Origin: Betaproteobacteria bacterium
Lineage (GTDB): Bacteria; Pseudomonadota; Gammaproteobacteria; Burkholderiales; Burkholderiaceae
Assembly (NCBI GenBank): GCA_018969885.1
Contig: JAGWXN010000003.1
Coordinates: 1 to 38,076 of the forward strand
Direction: 5' to 3'
Length of the DNA stretch: 38,076 bases
Position numbers and translations under genes: made by a program
Shown here: in pieces, positions 24,453-32,884 of the stretch
Numbering within the stretch: position 1 is the first letter of the stretch
Layout: every line of letters starts with the position of its first letter
The notes under the pieces: generated by a model
Told to the model about the DNA's origin: nothing
Database searches by the model: none
Seen by the model: the letters and a program-made list of their open reading frames with translations, nothing else

Positions 24453-26117
24453 TCAGCGGAAAAACAGGGTCGCAAGCCCCAGGAAAATGAGGAACCCCAT
24501 GCTGTCGGTGCTGAACGTGAGCAGCACCGACGATCCGATGGCCGGATCGCGGCCGCTGCGCTCGAGCGCGAGCGGCACCGCCATGGCGATCAGCGCACCC
24601 ACCACCAGATTGAGGGTCATCGCAAGCAGCATGAGCGCGCCCAGCAATGCCCCCTGATGCGTGTCCGAGTAGAGCCACCAGGCAAAGAGCCCAGCCACGC
24701 TACCCCACACTACGCCGTTCAGCCCGGCGATGGCGATCTCTTTGGTGAGCAGTTGACGGACGTTTGAGCGGGTGAGCTGGCCGAGCGCGAGCGAGCGGAT
24801 GATCAGCGTCATGGTCTGATTGCCGGAATTACCGGCAATTCCTGCCACGATGGGCATCAGCGCGGCGAGCGCCACCACGCGCTCAATGGTGCCTTCAAAC
24901 GCGCCGATCACGCGCGAGGCGAAGAACGCGGTGCAGAGGTTGACCGCGAGCCAGAGCCAGCGATTACGCGCCGACTGCCAGACGCTTGAAAACAGATCCT
25001 CTTCTTCACGCAGACCCGCCTGCGCGAGCGCGACCGACTCGCCCTCTTCGCGGATCACGTCCACCGCCTCGGCCACCGTCACGCGGCCCACCAGTCGGTT
25101 GTGGGGATCGACCACGGGCGCCGAAACCAGGTCGTAGCGCTCGAACGCAAGCGCGGCCTCGCTCGCGTTGTCGTAGGGTGCAAGCGCAAGCACGTCGCGG
25201 CGCATGACATCCGATACCAGGACCTCAGGCTGGTTGATGAGTACCCGGTCAAGCGGCAGGCTTCCCTCAAGCTGATCGTGCTCGTCGACCACGAAGATCT
25301 GGTCGGTGTGATCGGGGAGTTCATCGAGGGTGCGCAGATATCGCAGCACCGCCTCGAGCGAAAAATCAGCGCGCACCGAAATGGTTTCGAAGTCCATCAG
25401 TGCGCCGACCGACCCTTCCGGATAGGACATGGACGCACGCAGCTGCTCACGCTCTTCCTGATTCAAACCCTGCCGGACCGCCTCCACCACGTCGGAGGGC
25501 AGGTCGGGCGCGAGTTCGGCGATTTCGTCGGTATCGAGCGTTTCGACCGCTTCGACCAGCTCCTCGGTATCCATCGAGCGGATCAGGGACTCGCGAACCG
25601 ACTCGGAGACCTCCAGCAAGATCTCGCCGTCGCGCTCGGCCTTCACCAGATCCCAGACGGTGATCCGATCGGTTTGCGGGAGCGCCTCGAGGATGTAAGC
25701 CACATCGGCAGGGTGCAACCGCTCCAACCGCAGCCGCAGTTCGTTCAGATGCTGGCGCTCGACGAGCTGTTCCACCAGAGAGTGGCGTTCAGCGTCTTCA
25801 CCGTGTTGTTGGCGATGGGCGAGGTCGAGCACCACCCGGTGACGTCGGAGGAGTTCCTGCACCTCGTTTAGCGCACGCGAGGCTTCCTCGGGATCGCGCT
25901 GCTGATCGTCACCGGATTCCGGTTCAGCGGTAGCGGCGGGTGTCTCTATCGGTTCGTTGCGAGCCGGCCTTTCGCGGGCGTGTGCTTGGGTTTCGGTCGG
26001 GCGCGGAGTCTCGAGTTCGAGCGACGCCTGCCGGTCCGCAGGGGCGGCCGGCGCGGCGGTTTCCTGGCCCTCGCGGCGGGGGTTGGTGCTCGGGTTCATC
26101 GGCGTCTGCGCAGGCAT
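24453..26117 (-). CDS. mgtE: Magnesium transporter MgtE
   Basis: The protein, 554 residues from ATG 26117, has the MgtE order. A helical N domain (about 100-230, HPADVAYILEALP and ELAPDLPSDVVEAV) is followed by a CBS pair (about 250-370, VSDVMRRDVLALAP). Five transmembrane helices then carry the pore motif PIVAGIAGNSGNQTMTLIIR. MgtE is a Mg2+ channel gated by Mg2+ bound between the N and CBS domains. Before the N domain is an unusually long Pro/Ala/Glu/Arg-rich extension of about 75 residues. The ATG at 26099 is an alternative; the upstream in-frame start at 26171 would lie inside a perfect 12-bp hairpin and is unlikely. No Shine-Dalgarno is clear. It follows the RNB gene in the same direction. 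Confidence 0.92.
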   Translation of the reverse strand: MPAQTPMNPSTNPRREGQETAAPAAPADRQASLELETPRPTETQAHARERPARNEPIETPAATAEPESGDDQQRDPEEASRALNEVQELLRRHRVVLDLAHRQQHGEDAERHSLVEQLVERQHLNELRLRLERLHPADVAYILEALPQTDRITVWDLVKAERDGEILLEVSESVRESLIRSMDTEELVEAVETLDTDEIAELAPDLPSDVVEAVRQGLNQEEREQLRASMSYPEGSVGALMDFETISVRADFSLEAVLRYLRTLDELPDHTDQIFVVDEHDQLEGSLPLDRVLINQPEVLVSDVMRRDVLALAPYDNASEAALAFERYDLVSAPVVDPHNRLVGRVTVAEAVDVIREEGESVALAQAGLREEEDLFSSVWQSARNRWLWLAVNLCTAFFASRVIGAFEGTIERVVALAALMPIVAGIAGNSGNQTMTLIIRSLALGQLTRSNVRQLLTKEIAIAGLNGVVWGSVAGLFAWWLYSDTHQGALLGALMLLAMTLNLVVGALIAMAVPLALERSGRDPAIGSSVLLTFSTDSMGFLIFLGLATLFFR

Positions 26118-26148
26118 CGGGGAGGTGAGCCCGAATCGTCTCACAGAG

Positions 26149-26176
26149 CGCGCATGCCGCGCAGGCGGCATGCGCG
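26149..26176. repeat. Perfect 12-bp inverted repeat in the RNB-mgtE spacer
   Basis: CGCGCATGCCGC at 26149-26160 and GCGGCATGCGCG at 26165-26176 form an uninterrupted 12-bp stem with a four-base loop. It lies 12 bases after the RNB stop and upstream of the mgtE start. On the minus strand, in the direction of transcription, no T-tract follows (CTCTGTGAG), so it is not a standard intrinsic terminator. It could stabilise the upstream mRNA 3' end or shape the mgtE leader. Confidence 0.6.
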
Positions 26177-26188
26177 GAAAAACAGCTG

Positions 26189-28168
26189 TCAGGCCGCTGC
26201 AGCCGGGCCCGGCTGAGCGGGGCTCGGGGTCTCCTCGACAGGGGCTGCCTCGCCCTGAATGTCGTCTGTATCAGTCTCGGAGGACAGCGCAACAAAACGC
26301 GCCTGGACCGAAAGATCCACCTCATCGGGGTCGCTCAGATCGACCACAATTCGTCGCCCCGGCGCCACAGTGGGCAGGCCGGGCAGGCGGAAATAAAACG
26401 GCGCGCGCGCGAGCCGCACGACGTCTTCGCGCACCACCACCGCGTCGGTGCGGTCGAGCTGCTCCTGCGCGATCCAGCGCAGGCACCAGAGCCGTTCCAT
26501 CCGCTGCTGAAAATCCTGATAGGCGGTGTGCCGTGCATCAAATGCCGAGATGATCGAAAAGAGGGCTGCATCTTTCGCACCGAGCGGCGGCGGCTGATCG
26601 CGCAGGAGCGCCACGAGTTGTCGCTGGTTGATCAGGTCAACATACCGCCTGAGCGGCGACGTCGCCCAGATGTACTGGCTCACGCCCAGACCTTCGTGGG
26701 GCAGCGCCTGGGTGCTCATGCGTACCCGCCCCGCCTGCTGCGAGCGGTAAATGCCCGGCACCTCGTGCTCGGCAAGCAGCCCCCCCCATTGGCTGTTCGC
26801 AAGAATCATCATTTCGGCGACGATCCGGTCGAGTGGCGCATCGCGCAGCCGTTGCTCGATCCGCACGCGCTCGCCATCGGGGCCCCGGTCGATGCGGAAA
26901 CTGAAATCGGCACGGAAGCGCGGTTCGGGTTTGCCGCGCATGCGCTCGCGGCGCGCCACCGAGGCGAGCGTCACGCGCCAAAGCACCCTCAGCGCGGGAC
27001 CGAAGTGCAAGTCTCGGGCGGTGTCGTCGCTTGCGAGTGCGGCTTCGGTGACCTGCGCCGACACCTCCTCATGTCGCAGATTGGCTGCGATCGGAACCCG
27101 CTCGATCCGCGAGTGCGAGGCTTCGATGTCGCTGCCATCAGCGCTCACATCGAGGTAGAGCGAGAGCGCAGCGACTTCGCGCCCCGCATCGAGGGAATAG
27201 CGTGCGACCACCGGATCAGGGAGCATGGTGATTTTGTCGCCCGGCATATACACCGAGGACATGCGCTCGCGGGCGAGCAGATCGAGCGGTGAGTCGTGTG
27301 CCAGGGCGAGCGCGGGCGCCGCAATGTGGATGCCGATTCGCCAGCGGCCGCCCTCCAGTGGCGTCACCGACAGCGCATCATCGATCTCGGTGGTGGTCTC
27401 ATCGTCGATCGAAAAAGCCTGAACGTCGGCGCGTTCGAGCTCGGCGTGCGGGTCGGCGGCAAGCCCTGTGGCTTCCGCGCGTCCTTCGAACCGCAATCCG
27501 GCGGGAAAATGTTCAGCCGCAAAGCAGCCGAAGTGGAGCGCGTGGGCCGAATCGAACGCGCCCACCTGTAGCAGCAGCCGCTCGGGGGTGAGGTGGCTTG
27601 TGCGTAGCGCTGCATCGAAAGCGCGCCACTCAATGCTCTGCTTGTCCGGGCGAACCAGCAGGCTGGCCGGCCTCGCTGCGAGTTCTGCCGGCAATTCACC
27701 CGCCCGCAGTCGTTCGGCCATCGCCTCGATCCGGGCCTCGATCTCCCGCCGGCGCGCGAGCGAGGCGAGCGCAGTGCGTACGGTTTCCTCAGGCGCCGCG
27801 CGATATTGACCACGGCCTTTGCGCTGAAAATGGATGGGCGAGCCATGCAGACGCAGAAGCAGTGCAGTGGACTGAATCGCATCGGGCGCGGCGCCGAAAT
27901 ACTCGGCCGCTAGCGTCTCATAGCCAAACTCTTCCTGAGGCGCGCACTGCCAGAGAAACTCGATGTCGAGCTCTTCGGCGAGCTTGGTGGCGGCGGGCAA
28001 CAGCGCCTCGACCGATGGGCGGTCAAAGCGCAGCATCACATGCGCCGCCTTGATCTTGACGCGACGGCCGCTCGCGAGCTCCACCTGCAGGCTCGCGCCG
28101 GCGTCGCTCAGCACGGTGGCCGCCTTGAAGTCGCCCGCCTCTTCAAATAAAACCTGTATCGCAGCCAA
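26189..28168 (-). CDS. RNase II/RNase R family (RNB) exoribonuclease
   Basis: The 659-residue protein contains an RNB catalytic domain. The motif IDDETTTEIDDAL holds the Mg2+-binding aspartates, followed by IHIAAPAL, MSSVYMPGDKITMLP, and ISQYIWATSPLRRYVDLINQRQL-type sequence (here GVSQYIWATSPLRRYVDLIN), all typical of processive 3'-5' exoribonucleases. An N-terminal domain of about 200 residues precedes it. The C-terminal region (about 600-640) is short, with a Glu/Pro-rich tail. TTG 28168 is chosen because GGGAG precedes it and related proteins, as I recall, begin near VLFEEAGDFKA. An upstream TTG at 28246 would add 26 residues and lie four bases after the SDR stop. It is co-directional with the SDR gene upstream and mgtE downstream. 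An eight-C run lies at 26780-26787 within the gene. Confidence 0.88.
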   Translation of the reverse strand: MAAIQVLFEEAGDFKAATVLSDAGASLQVELASGRRVKIKAAHVMLRFDRPSVEALLPAATKLAEELDIEFLWQCAPQEEFGYETLAAEYFGAAPDAIQSTALLLRLHGSPIHFQRKGRGQYRAAPEETVRTALASLARRREIEARIEAMAERLRAGELPAELAARPASLLVRPDKQSIEWRAFDAALRTSHLTPERLLLQVGAFDSAHALHFGCFAAEHFPAGLRFEGRAEATGLAADPHAELERADVQAFSIDDETTTEIDDALSVTPLEGGRWRIGIHIAAPALALAHDSPLDLLARERMSSVYMPGDKITMLPDPVVARYSLDAGREVAALSLYLDVSADGSDIEASHSRIERVPIAANLRHEEVSAQVTEAALASDDTARDLHFGPALRVLWRVTLASVARRERMRGKPEPRFRADFSFRIDRGPDGERVRIEQRLRDAPLDRIVAEMMILANSQWGGLLAEHEVPGIYRSQQAGRVRMSTQALPHEGLGVSQYIWATSPLRRYVDLINQRQLVALLRDQPPPLGAKDAALFSIISAFDARHTAYQDFQQRMERLWCLRWIAQEQLDRTDAVVVREDVVRLARAPFYFRLPGLPTVAPGRRIVVDLSDPDEVDLSVQARFVALSSETDTDDIQGEAAPVEETPSPAQPGPAAAA

Positions 28169-28250
28169 CGGCAGCGTCTCCCGTGTGGATCTTCGGTCTG
28201 GGGTGAGGAACAGCGCGCGGACCAGGCGGTCCTGCGCCAGCGGCAACCGG

Positions 28251-28991
28251 CTACATCATGATGCCGCCCGAGACCTCAATTGTGGTGCCGTTGATATAGC
28301 TTGCCTCGTCAGAGGCGAGAAACGCGTAAACGCGCGCAATTTCCTCGGGCTGACCCAGCCTTCCCATCGGCACCTTGTCGACCATTTTCTGCATCACTGC
28401 AGGCGGAATGGTCTCCAGGATGGGGGTGGCGACAAACCCCGGGCACACGGCTACGGTGCGGATGCCTTTGGGACCCAGTTCGCGGCCCCAGGTTTTTGCG
28501 AAGCCGATCACGCCGGCCTTGGTGGCTGCATAGTTGGTCTGGCCGAAGTTGCCGTAAAGGCCAACCACCGAGGAGGCGATCAGGATCACCCCGCTTTCCT
28601 GCTCGAGCATGGTGGGCACGACGGCCTGCGTGCAGTGAAAAACGCCTTTCAGATTGACCGACATCACGCTGTCGAATTGCTGCTCGGTCATTTTGACGAG
28701 CCGCGAATCCTTGGTGATGCCGGCGTTGTTCACCAGGCAGTCGATGCGCCCGAAGCGCTTGAGCGTGGCCGCAACCATGGCGTCAACGCTTTCGCGGTCG
28801 GTTACATCCACTCGGACGGCGAGCGTCTCGCCACCGGCCTGCGCCACCGCGGCGCTCGCGGTCTCGGTGCGGCTCGCATCGATGTCGGCGAGCACCACGC
28901 GCGCGCCCTCGGCGGCAAAAACATGTGCGGTGGCCAGTCCGATGCCACTGGCGGCACCTGTGATGATGGCCACCTTGTTTCTGAGTTTCAT
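28251..28991 (-). CDS. Short-chain dehydrogenase/reductase, FabG/PhaB-like
   Basis: A classical SDR of 246 residues. It has the cofactor motif TGAASGIG (11-18), an acidic ADID at the end of beta-2 that suggests NAD(H), the NNAG motif, and the catalytic triad Ser (IASSVVG), Tyr and Lys (NYAATK). [14 protein letters not shown] and the C-terminal [13 protein letters not shown] are typical of 3-oxoacyl-ACP reductase (FabG) and acetoacetyl-CoA reductase relatives. Fatty acid, PHB or another hydroxyacyl substrate is possible; the neighbours do not decide. ATG 28991 is selected by GGAGAA nine bases upstream; the in-frame start at 29030 overlaps the YqiA gene. It lies between the esterase and RNB genes in one minus-strand run. 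Confidence 0.87.
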   Translation of the reverse strand: MKLRNKVAIITGAASGIGLATAHVFAAEGARVVLADIDASRTETASAAVAQAGGETLAVRVDVTDRESVDAMVAATLKRFGRIDCLVNNAGITKDSRLVKMTEQQFDSVMSVNLKGVFHCTQAVVPTMLEQESGVILIASSVVGLYGNFGQTNYAATKAGVIGFAKTWGRELGPKGIRTVAVCPGFVATPILETIPPAVMQKMVDKVPMGRLGQPEEIARVYAFLASDEASYINGTTIEVSGGIMM

Positions 28992-29026
28992 GAGCGGGGT
29001 TCTCCGGTCAGTTCGTGATCGGTTCG

Positions 29027-29644
29027 TCATTGTGCCGGGAGCCTGATGCCGGCAAAGGCCAGCACCCGGTTGATGTGCTGCTCGAAGTCCGAGAGCGCGT
29101 GGTCGCTGCCCTCGATCACCAGGGTCTGCGCGCCCGGCCAGGCTGCCACCATCTCGCGCCAGTCCAGCAGTTCGTCGCCCGTTGCGGCGATCAGAAGCGC
29201 GCGCTCGGGCCGACTGACCCTGGGCACCTCGAAGCGGCGCAACTCCGCGAGATGCTCGGCGATGAACTCGAAGGGTTCATCGCTGTGAAACAGCGTGCCC
29301 CGGCCCAGGTGGCGGGCGAGCGACTCTGCCGGCCGAATCGACGGGTTCAGCAGCACAGTGCGGGCGCCGCAGACTTCGGCAAGATAGCGTGCATAGTAGC
29401 CGCCGAGCGAACTGCCCACCACCACATCGCGCGCGTTCGGGGCGATGCGGTCGACGATGAGGGCGATGGCCGCCGCGGGCGAGGCGGGTAGCGCCGGACA
29501 GACAAAATCATGGGCGCGCCCCGCCTGCGCCATGGCCTGACCGAGCCGCTGCGCCTTGAACGACTGCGGCGAAGATCGGAATCCGTGAAGGTAGATGAGC
29601 CGCTCGCACGAATCGTCTTCGAGGCCGACGCCTGAGACGGCCAT
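29027..29644 (-). CDS. yqiA: YqiA-type esterase (alpha/beta hydrolase)
   Basis: A 205-residue alpha/beta hydrolase of the YqiA/YcfP family. It starts [16 protein letters not shown] (about 16-31), the oxyanion region. The nucleophile elbow is G77-S78-S79-L80-G81 (Ser79), the Asp lies near ATGDELLDW, and the His is in [13 protein letters not shown]. coli YqiA hydrolyses short acyl esters such as palmitoyl-CoA and pNP-butyrate; a physiological role is not known. Its ATG overlaps the mpl stop (ATGA), so it is translated after mpl. Confidence 0.88.
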   Translation of the reverse strand: MAVSGVGLEDDSCERLIYLHGFRSSPQSFKAQRLGQAMAQAGRAHDFVCPALPASPAAAIALIVDRIAPNARDVVVGSSLGGYYARYLAEVCGARTVLLNPSIRPAESLARHLGRGTLFHSDEPFEFIAEHLAELRRFEVPRVSRPERALLIAATGDELLDWREMVAAWPGAQTLVIEGSDHALSDFEQHINRVLAFAGIRLPAQ

Positions 29645-31011
29645 CAGCGCGCATCCAGCGCAGTGAGGAGGCGGGCGTGGACGCCGCCGAAGCTCCCGTT
29701 ACTCATCACCAGGATTCGGTCACCCGCCCGGGCCTCGGCAACGATCCTCGCGACCATCTGATCAAGGTCGGTGTCGACGCTGGCGCGGGTGCCGAGGGCC
29801 GCCAGATCGTCGGCCGGGTTCCACGACAGGGCGCCCGCGTAGCAGTAGACCCGGTCGGCCTGCGCGAGGCTGCCAGCCAGCTGCGCGCGCATGGTGCCCA
29901 GCTTCATCGTGTTCGAGCGCGGCTCGAATACCGCGAGAATTCTCTCTCCGACGCGCGTATGTTCGCGAAGTGCAGCGATCGTCTCGGAAATAGCGGTGGG
30001 ATGGTGTGCAAAATCATCGATCACCGCAACGCCGCGCACCGTGCCACGACGCTCAAGCCGGCGCCGGACGCCCCCGAAGCGCGACAGCGCCTCAATTGCC
30101 CGGCCTGCAGACACGCCGAATGCGCACGCGGCAGCGATCGCCGCGAGCGCATTCGCCCGGTTGTGTGCACCGGGTTGAGGCAATGCACAAATACCAAGCG
30201 GCGCGCCGTGCCGGAGCACTGCGAAACCCGTCTCCGAGGATGTACCGCCCTCGGTGAGTTCGCCGACATTCCACGCTTGATCGGATAAAAAAGACTGTAC
30301 TTCGCTCCAGCAACCGCGTGCGAGTACCCGGGCGAGCGCTGGCGCCTGGCCATTCACGATCAGTTGACCCGAGCGGGGGACGGTACGAACAAGGTGATGA
30401 AATTGGGTTTCGATCGCAGCAAGATCGGTAAAGATGTCTGCATGATCGAACTCGAGATTATTCAGGATCAGGGTCCTGGGGCGATAGTGAATGAACTTGG
30501 AGCGCTTGTCGAAAAAGGCGGTGTCGTATTCATCGGCTTCGATCACGAACGCCTGGCCGGTCCCCAGCCGCGCCGAGCGCTCGAAATCGAGCGGGGCGCC
30601 GCCGATCAGAAACCCCGGGGCGCCGCCTGCGCACTCCAGAATCCATGCCAGCATGGCCGTGGTGGTGGTCTTGCCGTGGGTGCCGGCGACGGCGAGAACA
30701 TGTCTGCCTGAGAGCACCTGTTCGGCAAGCCACTGCGGCCCGGACTGATAACGTGCGCCCGACTCGAGGATCGCTTCCAGGAGCGGGTTGCCTCGGCTGA
30801 TGGCGTTACCAATGACCCAGAGGTCGGGGTCGATGCTCAGCTGGTCGGCGCCATAACCTTCGATCAGATCGATGCCGAGCGCGCGCAGCTGGTCGCTCAT
30901 GGGTGGATAAACCCCGGTATCGCAGCCGGTCACCCGATGGCCTGCCTCACGGGCGATCGCGGCGATGCCGCCCATGAAGGTCCCGCAGATACCGAGGATA
31001 TGGATGTGCAT
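29644..31011 (-). CDS. mpl: UDP-N-acetylmuramate:L-alanyl-gamma-D-glutamyl-meso-diaminopimelate ligase
   Basis: Mpl attaches recycled murein tripeptide to UDP-MurNAc in the cytoplasm. The 455-residue protein has the Mur ligase order. An N-terminal MHIHILGICGTFMGGIAAIA binds UDP-MurNAc, and a central ATPase part carries GTHGKTTTTAMLAW, EADEYDTAFFDKRSKF and HYRPRTLILNNLEFDHADIF. A C-terminal domain holds DDFAHHPTAI and FEPRSNTMKLG. The EYDTAFFDKRSKF block separates Mpl from MurC. ATG 31011 starts the conserved N-terminus; an upstream start at 31050 adds 13 residues inside the divergent gene. It is the first gene of the mpl-yqiA-SDR-RNB-mgtE run and is nearly back-to-back with the gene at 31022. 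Confidence 0.94.
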   Translation of the reverse strand: MHIHILGICGTFMGGIAAIAREAGHRVTGCDTGVYPPMSDQLRALGIDLIEGYGADQLSIDPDLWVIGNAISRGNPLLEAILESGARYQSGPQWLAEQVLSGRHVLAVAGTHGKTTTTAMLAWILECAGGAPGFLIGGAPLDFERSARLGTGQAFVIEADEYDTAFFDKRSKFIHYRPRTLILNNLEFDHADIFTDLAAIETQFHHLVRTVPRSGQLIVNGQAPALARVLARGCWSEVQSFLSDQAWNVGELTEGGTSSETGFAVLRHGAPLGICALPQPGAHNRANALAAIAAACAFGVSAGRAIEALSRFGGVRRRLERRGTVRGVAVIDDFAHHPTAISETIAALREHTRVGERILAVFEPRSNTMKLGTMRAQLAGSLAQADRVYCYAGALSWNPADDLAALGTRASVDTDLDQMVARIVAEARAGDRILVMSNGSFGGVHARLLTALDAR

Positions 31012-31012
31012 C

Positions 31013-31016
31013 GGAG
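31013..31016 (+). promoter_or_regulatory. Shine-Dalgarno supporting the start at 31022
   Basis: GGAG at 31013-31016 lies five bases before the ATG at 31022, whereas the later in-frame ATG at 31049 has no purine-rich site. It overlaps the divergent mpl leader, so the two genes' initiation regions are nearly superposed. Confidence 0.45.
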
Positions 31017-31021
31017 CGATA

Positions 31022-31645
31022 ATGGCAGAGAGCCGCGATTCTACTGCCATGAATGACCACCCCGATTCTGTTCGACTCGAGATTGCCGCCGCTGCCGCCC
31101 GCCTGATTGCCGACTCGGGTCTCGACTATGGCGCGGCCAAGCTGAAAGCCGCCCGCCAGCTGCTGGGGGGCGCAGCCACGCCACGCGGCGCGTTACCCGA
31201 CGGCGAGGAGATCGATGCGGCGCTGCGCGAGCATCTCGAGCTCTTCGACCCCGACCATGCCGCGCGGGTGACTCGCCGGCGTGAGGTGGCGGCCGAACTG
31301 ATGGAGCGGCTCGCAGCGTTTCAACCCTATCTCACCGGCGCTGTTTGGAAAGGTATCTGCGCCGATCATGCACCGATCCACCTGCAACTGTTCTATGACA
31401 ACGCGAAGGAGGTGGAGATGCGCCTGCTCGATGAGCGCCTGCGCTTTGATGTGCTGACGCTGCCGCATTTTCGCGACCCTCGCGAGTCGGTCGAAGCCTT
31501 GGCGTTCGAGTGGCGGCGCGAACCCGTGCTGCTGTCGATCTATGACAGCGATGATGTTCGCGGCGCGCTGCGGCGGGGTGCATCCGGGCTTGCTGAGCGG
31601 GGCGATCTGGCGGCGCTGCGCCAGCTTACGGGGGCTTCGTCATGA
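31022..31645 (+). CDS. Conserved hypothetical protein between mpl and tlpA (possible nucleotidyltransferase-like fold)
   Basis: A 207-residue soluble protein. I recognise it as a family that, as I recall, occurs at this spot in many Burkholderiales, but it has no assigned role. N-terminal helices (RLEIAAAAARLIADSGLDYG, then AAKLKAARQLLGG) lead into an acidic region. Then comes YLTGAVWKGICADHAPIHLQLFYDNAKEVEMRLLD, which resembles the G-S-x8-10-D-x-D beta-hairpin of nucleotidyltransferases, but with HAPIHL where SDIDL would carry catalytic acids. That fold assignment is inference, and an active enzyme is doubtful. It ends in ATGA overlap with tlpA, so they are co-translated. Confidence 0.75.
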   Translation: MAESRDSTAMNDHPDSVRLEIAAAAARLIADSGLDYGAAKLKAARQLLGGAATPRGALPDGEEIDAALREHLELFDPDHAARVTRRREVAAELMERLAAFQPYLTGAVWKGICADHAPIHLQLFYDNAKEVEMRLLDERLRFDVLTLPHFRDPRESVEALAFEWRREPVLLSIYDSDDVRGALRRGASGLAERGDLAALRQLTGASS

Positions 31646-32187
31646 CGCCTAAGGACGGCCTGCCCAATCGTCGCCCGATGCTGGCGGCGCTGGGAATCGC
31701 CTGCCTCGCGGGTGGGGTATGGTTTGCCTGGCGTGGCGACCCGGCAGCTGGGCCGGGCGAAGCGGCGCTTGAGACTTTTCTCGGCGCAAGCTGGACCGAC
31801 GCTGACGGGCGACCGTTTGATAGCGCTACCCTGCGCGGCCGACCCCTGGTGCTCAATTTCTGGGCGACCTGGTGCCCGCCCTGCGTGGAGGAAATGCCCG
31901 AACTCGACGCGCTCAGCCGTGAACTTGCGCCGAAGGGCGTTCAGGTAGTCGGCATCGGTATCGATTCTGCAGCTAAAATTCAACAATTCGCTCAAAAATC
32001 CGGATTTTCTTATCCGCTCCTGCCAGCTGGCGCCAGCGGTGCCGAACTTACCCGCGCATTCGGGAACGCCTCTGCGGCCCTGCCCTACACCGTTGTGATT
32101 GGGCGTGATGGCCGCATCCGAGAGCGTATTCTTGGGCGCTTCAAGCTGGATAGCCTCCGAAAGGCGGCCCTGTCAGCCGCCGGGTGA
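31642..32187 (+). CDS. tlpA: TlpA/ResA-like thiol-disulfide oxidoreductase, membrane-anchored
   Basis: A 181-residue protein with an N-terminal transmembrane anchor (about 13-30) and a periplasmic thioredoxin-like domain. The active site is FWATWCPPCVEEMPEL (CPPC near residue 75) and the cis-proline lies in ALPYTVVIGRDG. Such proteins reduce or exchange disulfides, often in cytochrome c maturation or cupredoxin assembly; the partner is not evident here. The ATG overlaps the previous stop by four bases. About 190 bases without a gene separate it from accB, where aroQ is found in many relatives. Confidence 0.9.
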   Translation: MTPKDGLPNRRPMLAALGIACLAGGVWFAWRGDPAAGPGEAALETFLGASWTDADGRPFDSATLRGRPLVLNFWATWCPPCVEEMPELDALSRELAPKGVQVVGIGIDSAAKIQQFAQKSGFSYPLLPAGASGAELTRAFGNASAALPYTVVIGRDGRIRERILGRFKLDSLRKAALSAAG

Positions 32188-32379
32188 GTGTCGCCGGGTT
32201 GCGCTTTTTGCTAGGTTCCTGCTTCAAGTTGGGCTAAGATTCGCGATCTTTCCTGCATCCGACACCGTTCGCTGTTGTATCGGTGTAGCGTCCACCCGGG
32301 GTCGGTGCGGGCAGCAGGGGGTCCGCGTCCTTCGCAGGAGCAGGGCGCGGTCTGAGGACGGTCCGCCAGAGGTACGAGC
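32188..32379 (+). other. accB leader / promoter region
   Basis: These 192 bases between tlpA and accB hold no gene. TAAGAT at 32235-32240 is a weak -10 candidate without a good -35. ACACCG (32262-32267) and CGGTGT (32281-32286) could form a six-bp stem, and TCCT/AGGA around 32328-32339 a smaller one. The region is likely the accBC promoter and a leader of over 100 bases. In many related genomes aroQ occupies this position. Confidence 0.35.
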
Positions 32380-32862
32380 ATGGATCTCAGAAAACTTAAA
32401 ACGCTGATCGACCTGGTGTCTGAGTCTGGCATTTCCGAACTTGAGATCACCGAGGGCGAAGGGAGGGTGCGAATCGTCAAGGCGGCCGCACCGCAGGCCA
32501 TCCCGATGCCAGCCATGATGCCGGCGCCGATTGCAGTTGCACCGGTCATGGCAGCTGAGGGCTTGGCGGCCGCAGCGGCCCCGCCCTCACCGGTCTCGGC
32601 CGAGGAACCCGCGAAGGCGCCCACCGGTCATGTGGTCAAGTCGCCGATGGTGGGCACGTTTTATCGCTCTGCGCAGCCTGGCTCCGAGGCGTTTGTGTCG
32701 GTGGGCAGCAAGGTCCGCCAGGGCGATACGATCTGCATCATCGAGGCGATGAAGCTCATGAACGAGATCGAAGCCGACTGCGACGGCACCGTGAAGGCGG
32801 TCCTGGTTGAAAACGGCTCGCCGGTCGAGTTCGGCCAGCCGCTTTTCGTCATCGAACCCTGA
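32380..32862 (+). CDS. accB: Acetyl-CoA carboxylase biotin carboxyl carrier protein
   Basis: A 160-residue BCCP. The N-terminal helical segment [20 protein letters not shown] and [11 protein letters not shown] is followed by a Pro/Ala-rich flexible linker (about 35-82). The biotinyl domain carries EAMKLMNE with biotin-accepting Lys125, and the thumb loop is in [14 protein letters not shown]. It carries carboxybiotin between AccC and the AccA/AccD transferase for malonyl-CoA synthesis. It is followed 22 bases on by accC, the standard accBC pair. An AGAGGTACGAGC purine-rich stretch precedes the ATG. Confidence 0.96.
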   Translation: MDLRKLKTLIDLVSESGISELEITEGEGRVRIVKAAAPQAIPMPAMMPAPIAVAPVMAAEGLAAAAAPPSPVSAEEPAKAPTGHVVKSPMVGTFYRSAQPGSEAFVSVGSKVRQGDTICIIEAMKLMNEIEADCDGTVKAVLVENGSPVEFGQPLFVIEP

Positions 32863-32884
32863 AGCCGGCCGGCCGGAGCCTCGA

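Noticed and set aside
25101..25871. Plus-strand open frame of 256 codons
   Set aside because: Antisense to mgtE, with composition mirroring the complementary codons.
27963..29018. Plus-strand open frame of 351 codons
   Set aside because: It is antisense to the RNB and SDR genes, both well supported by catalytic motifs. It has no recognisable domain.
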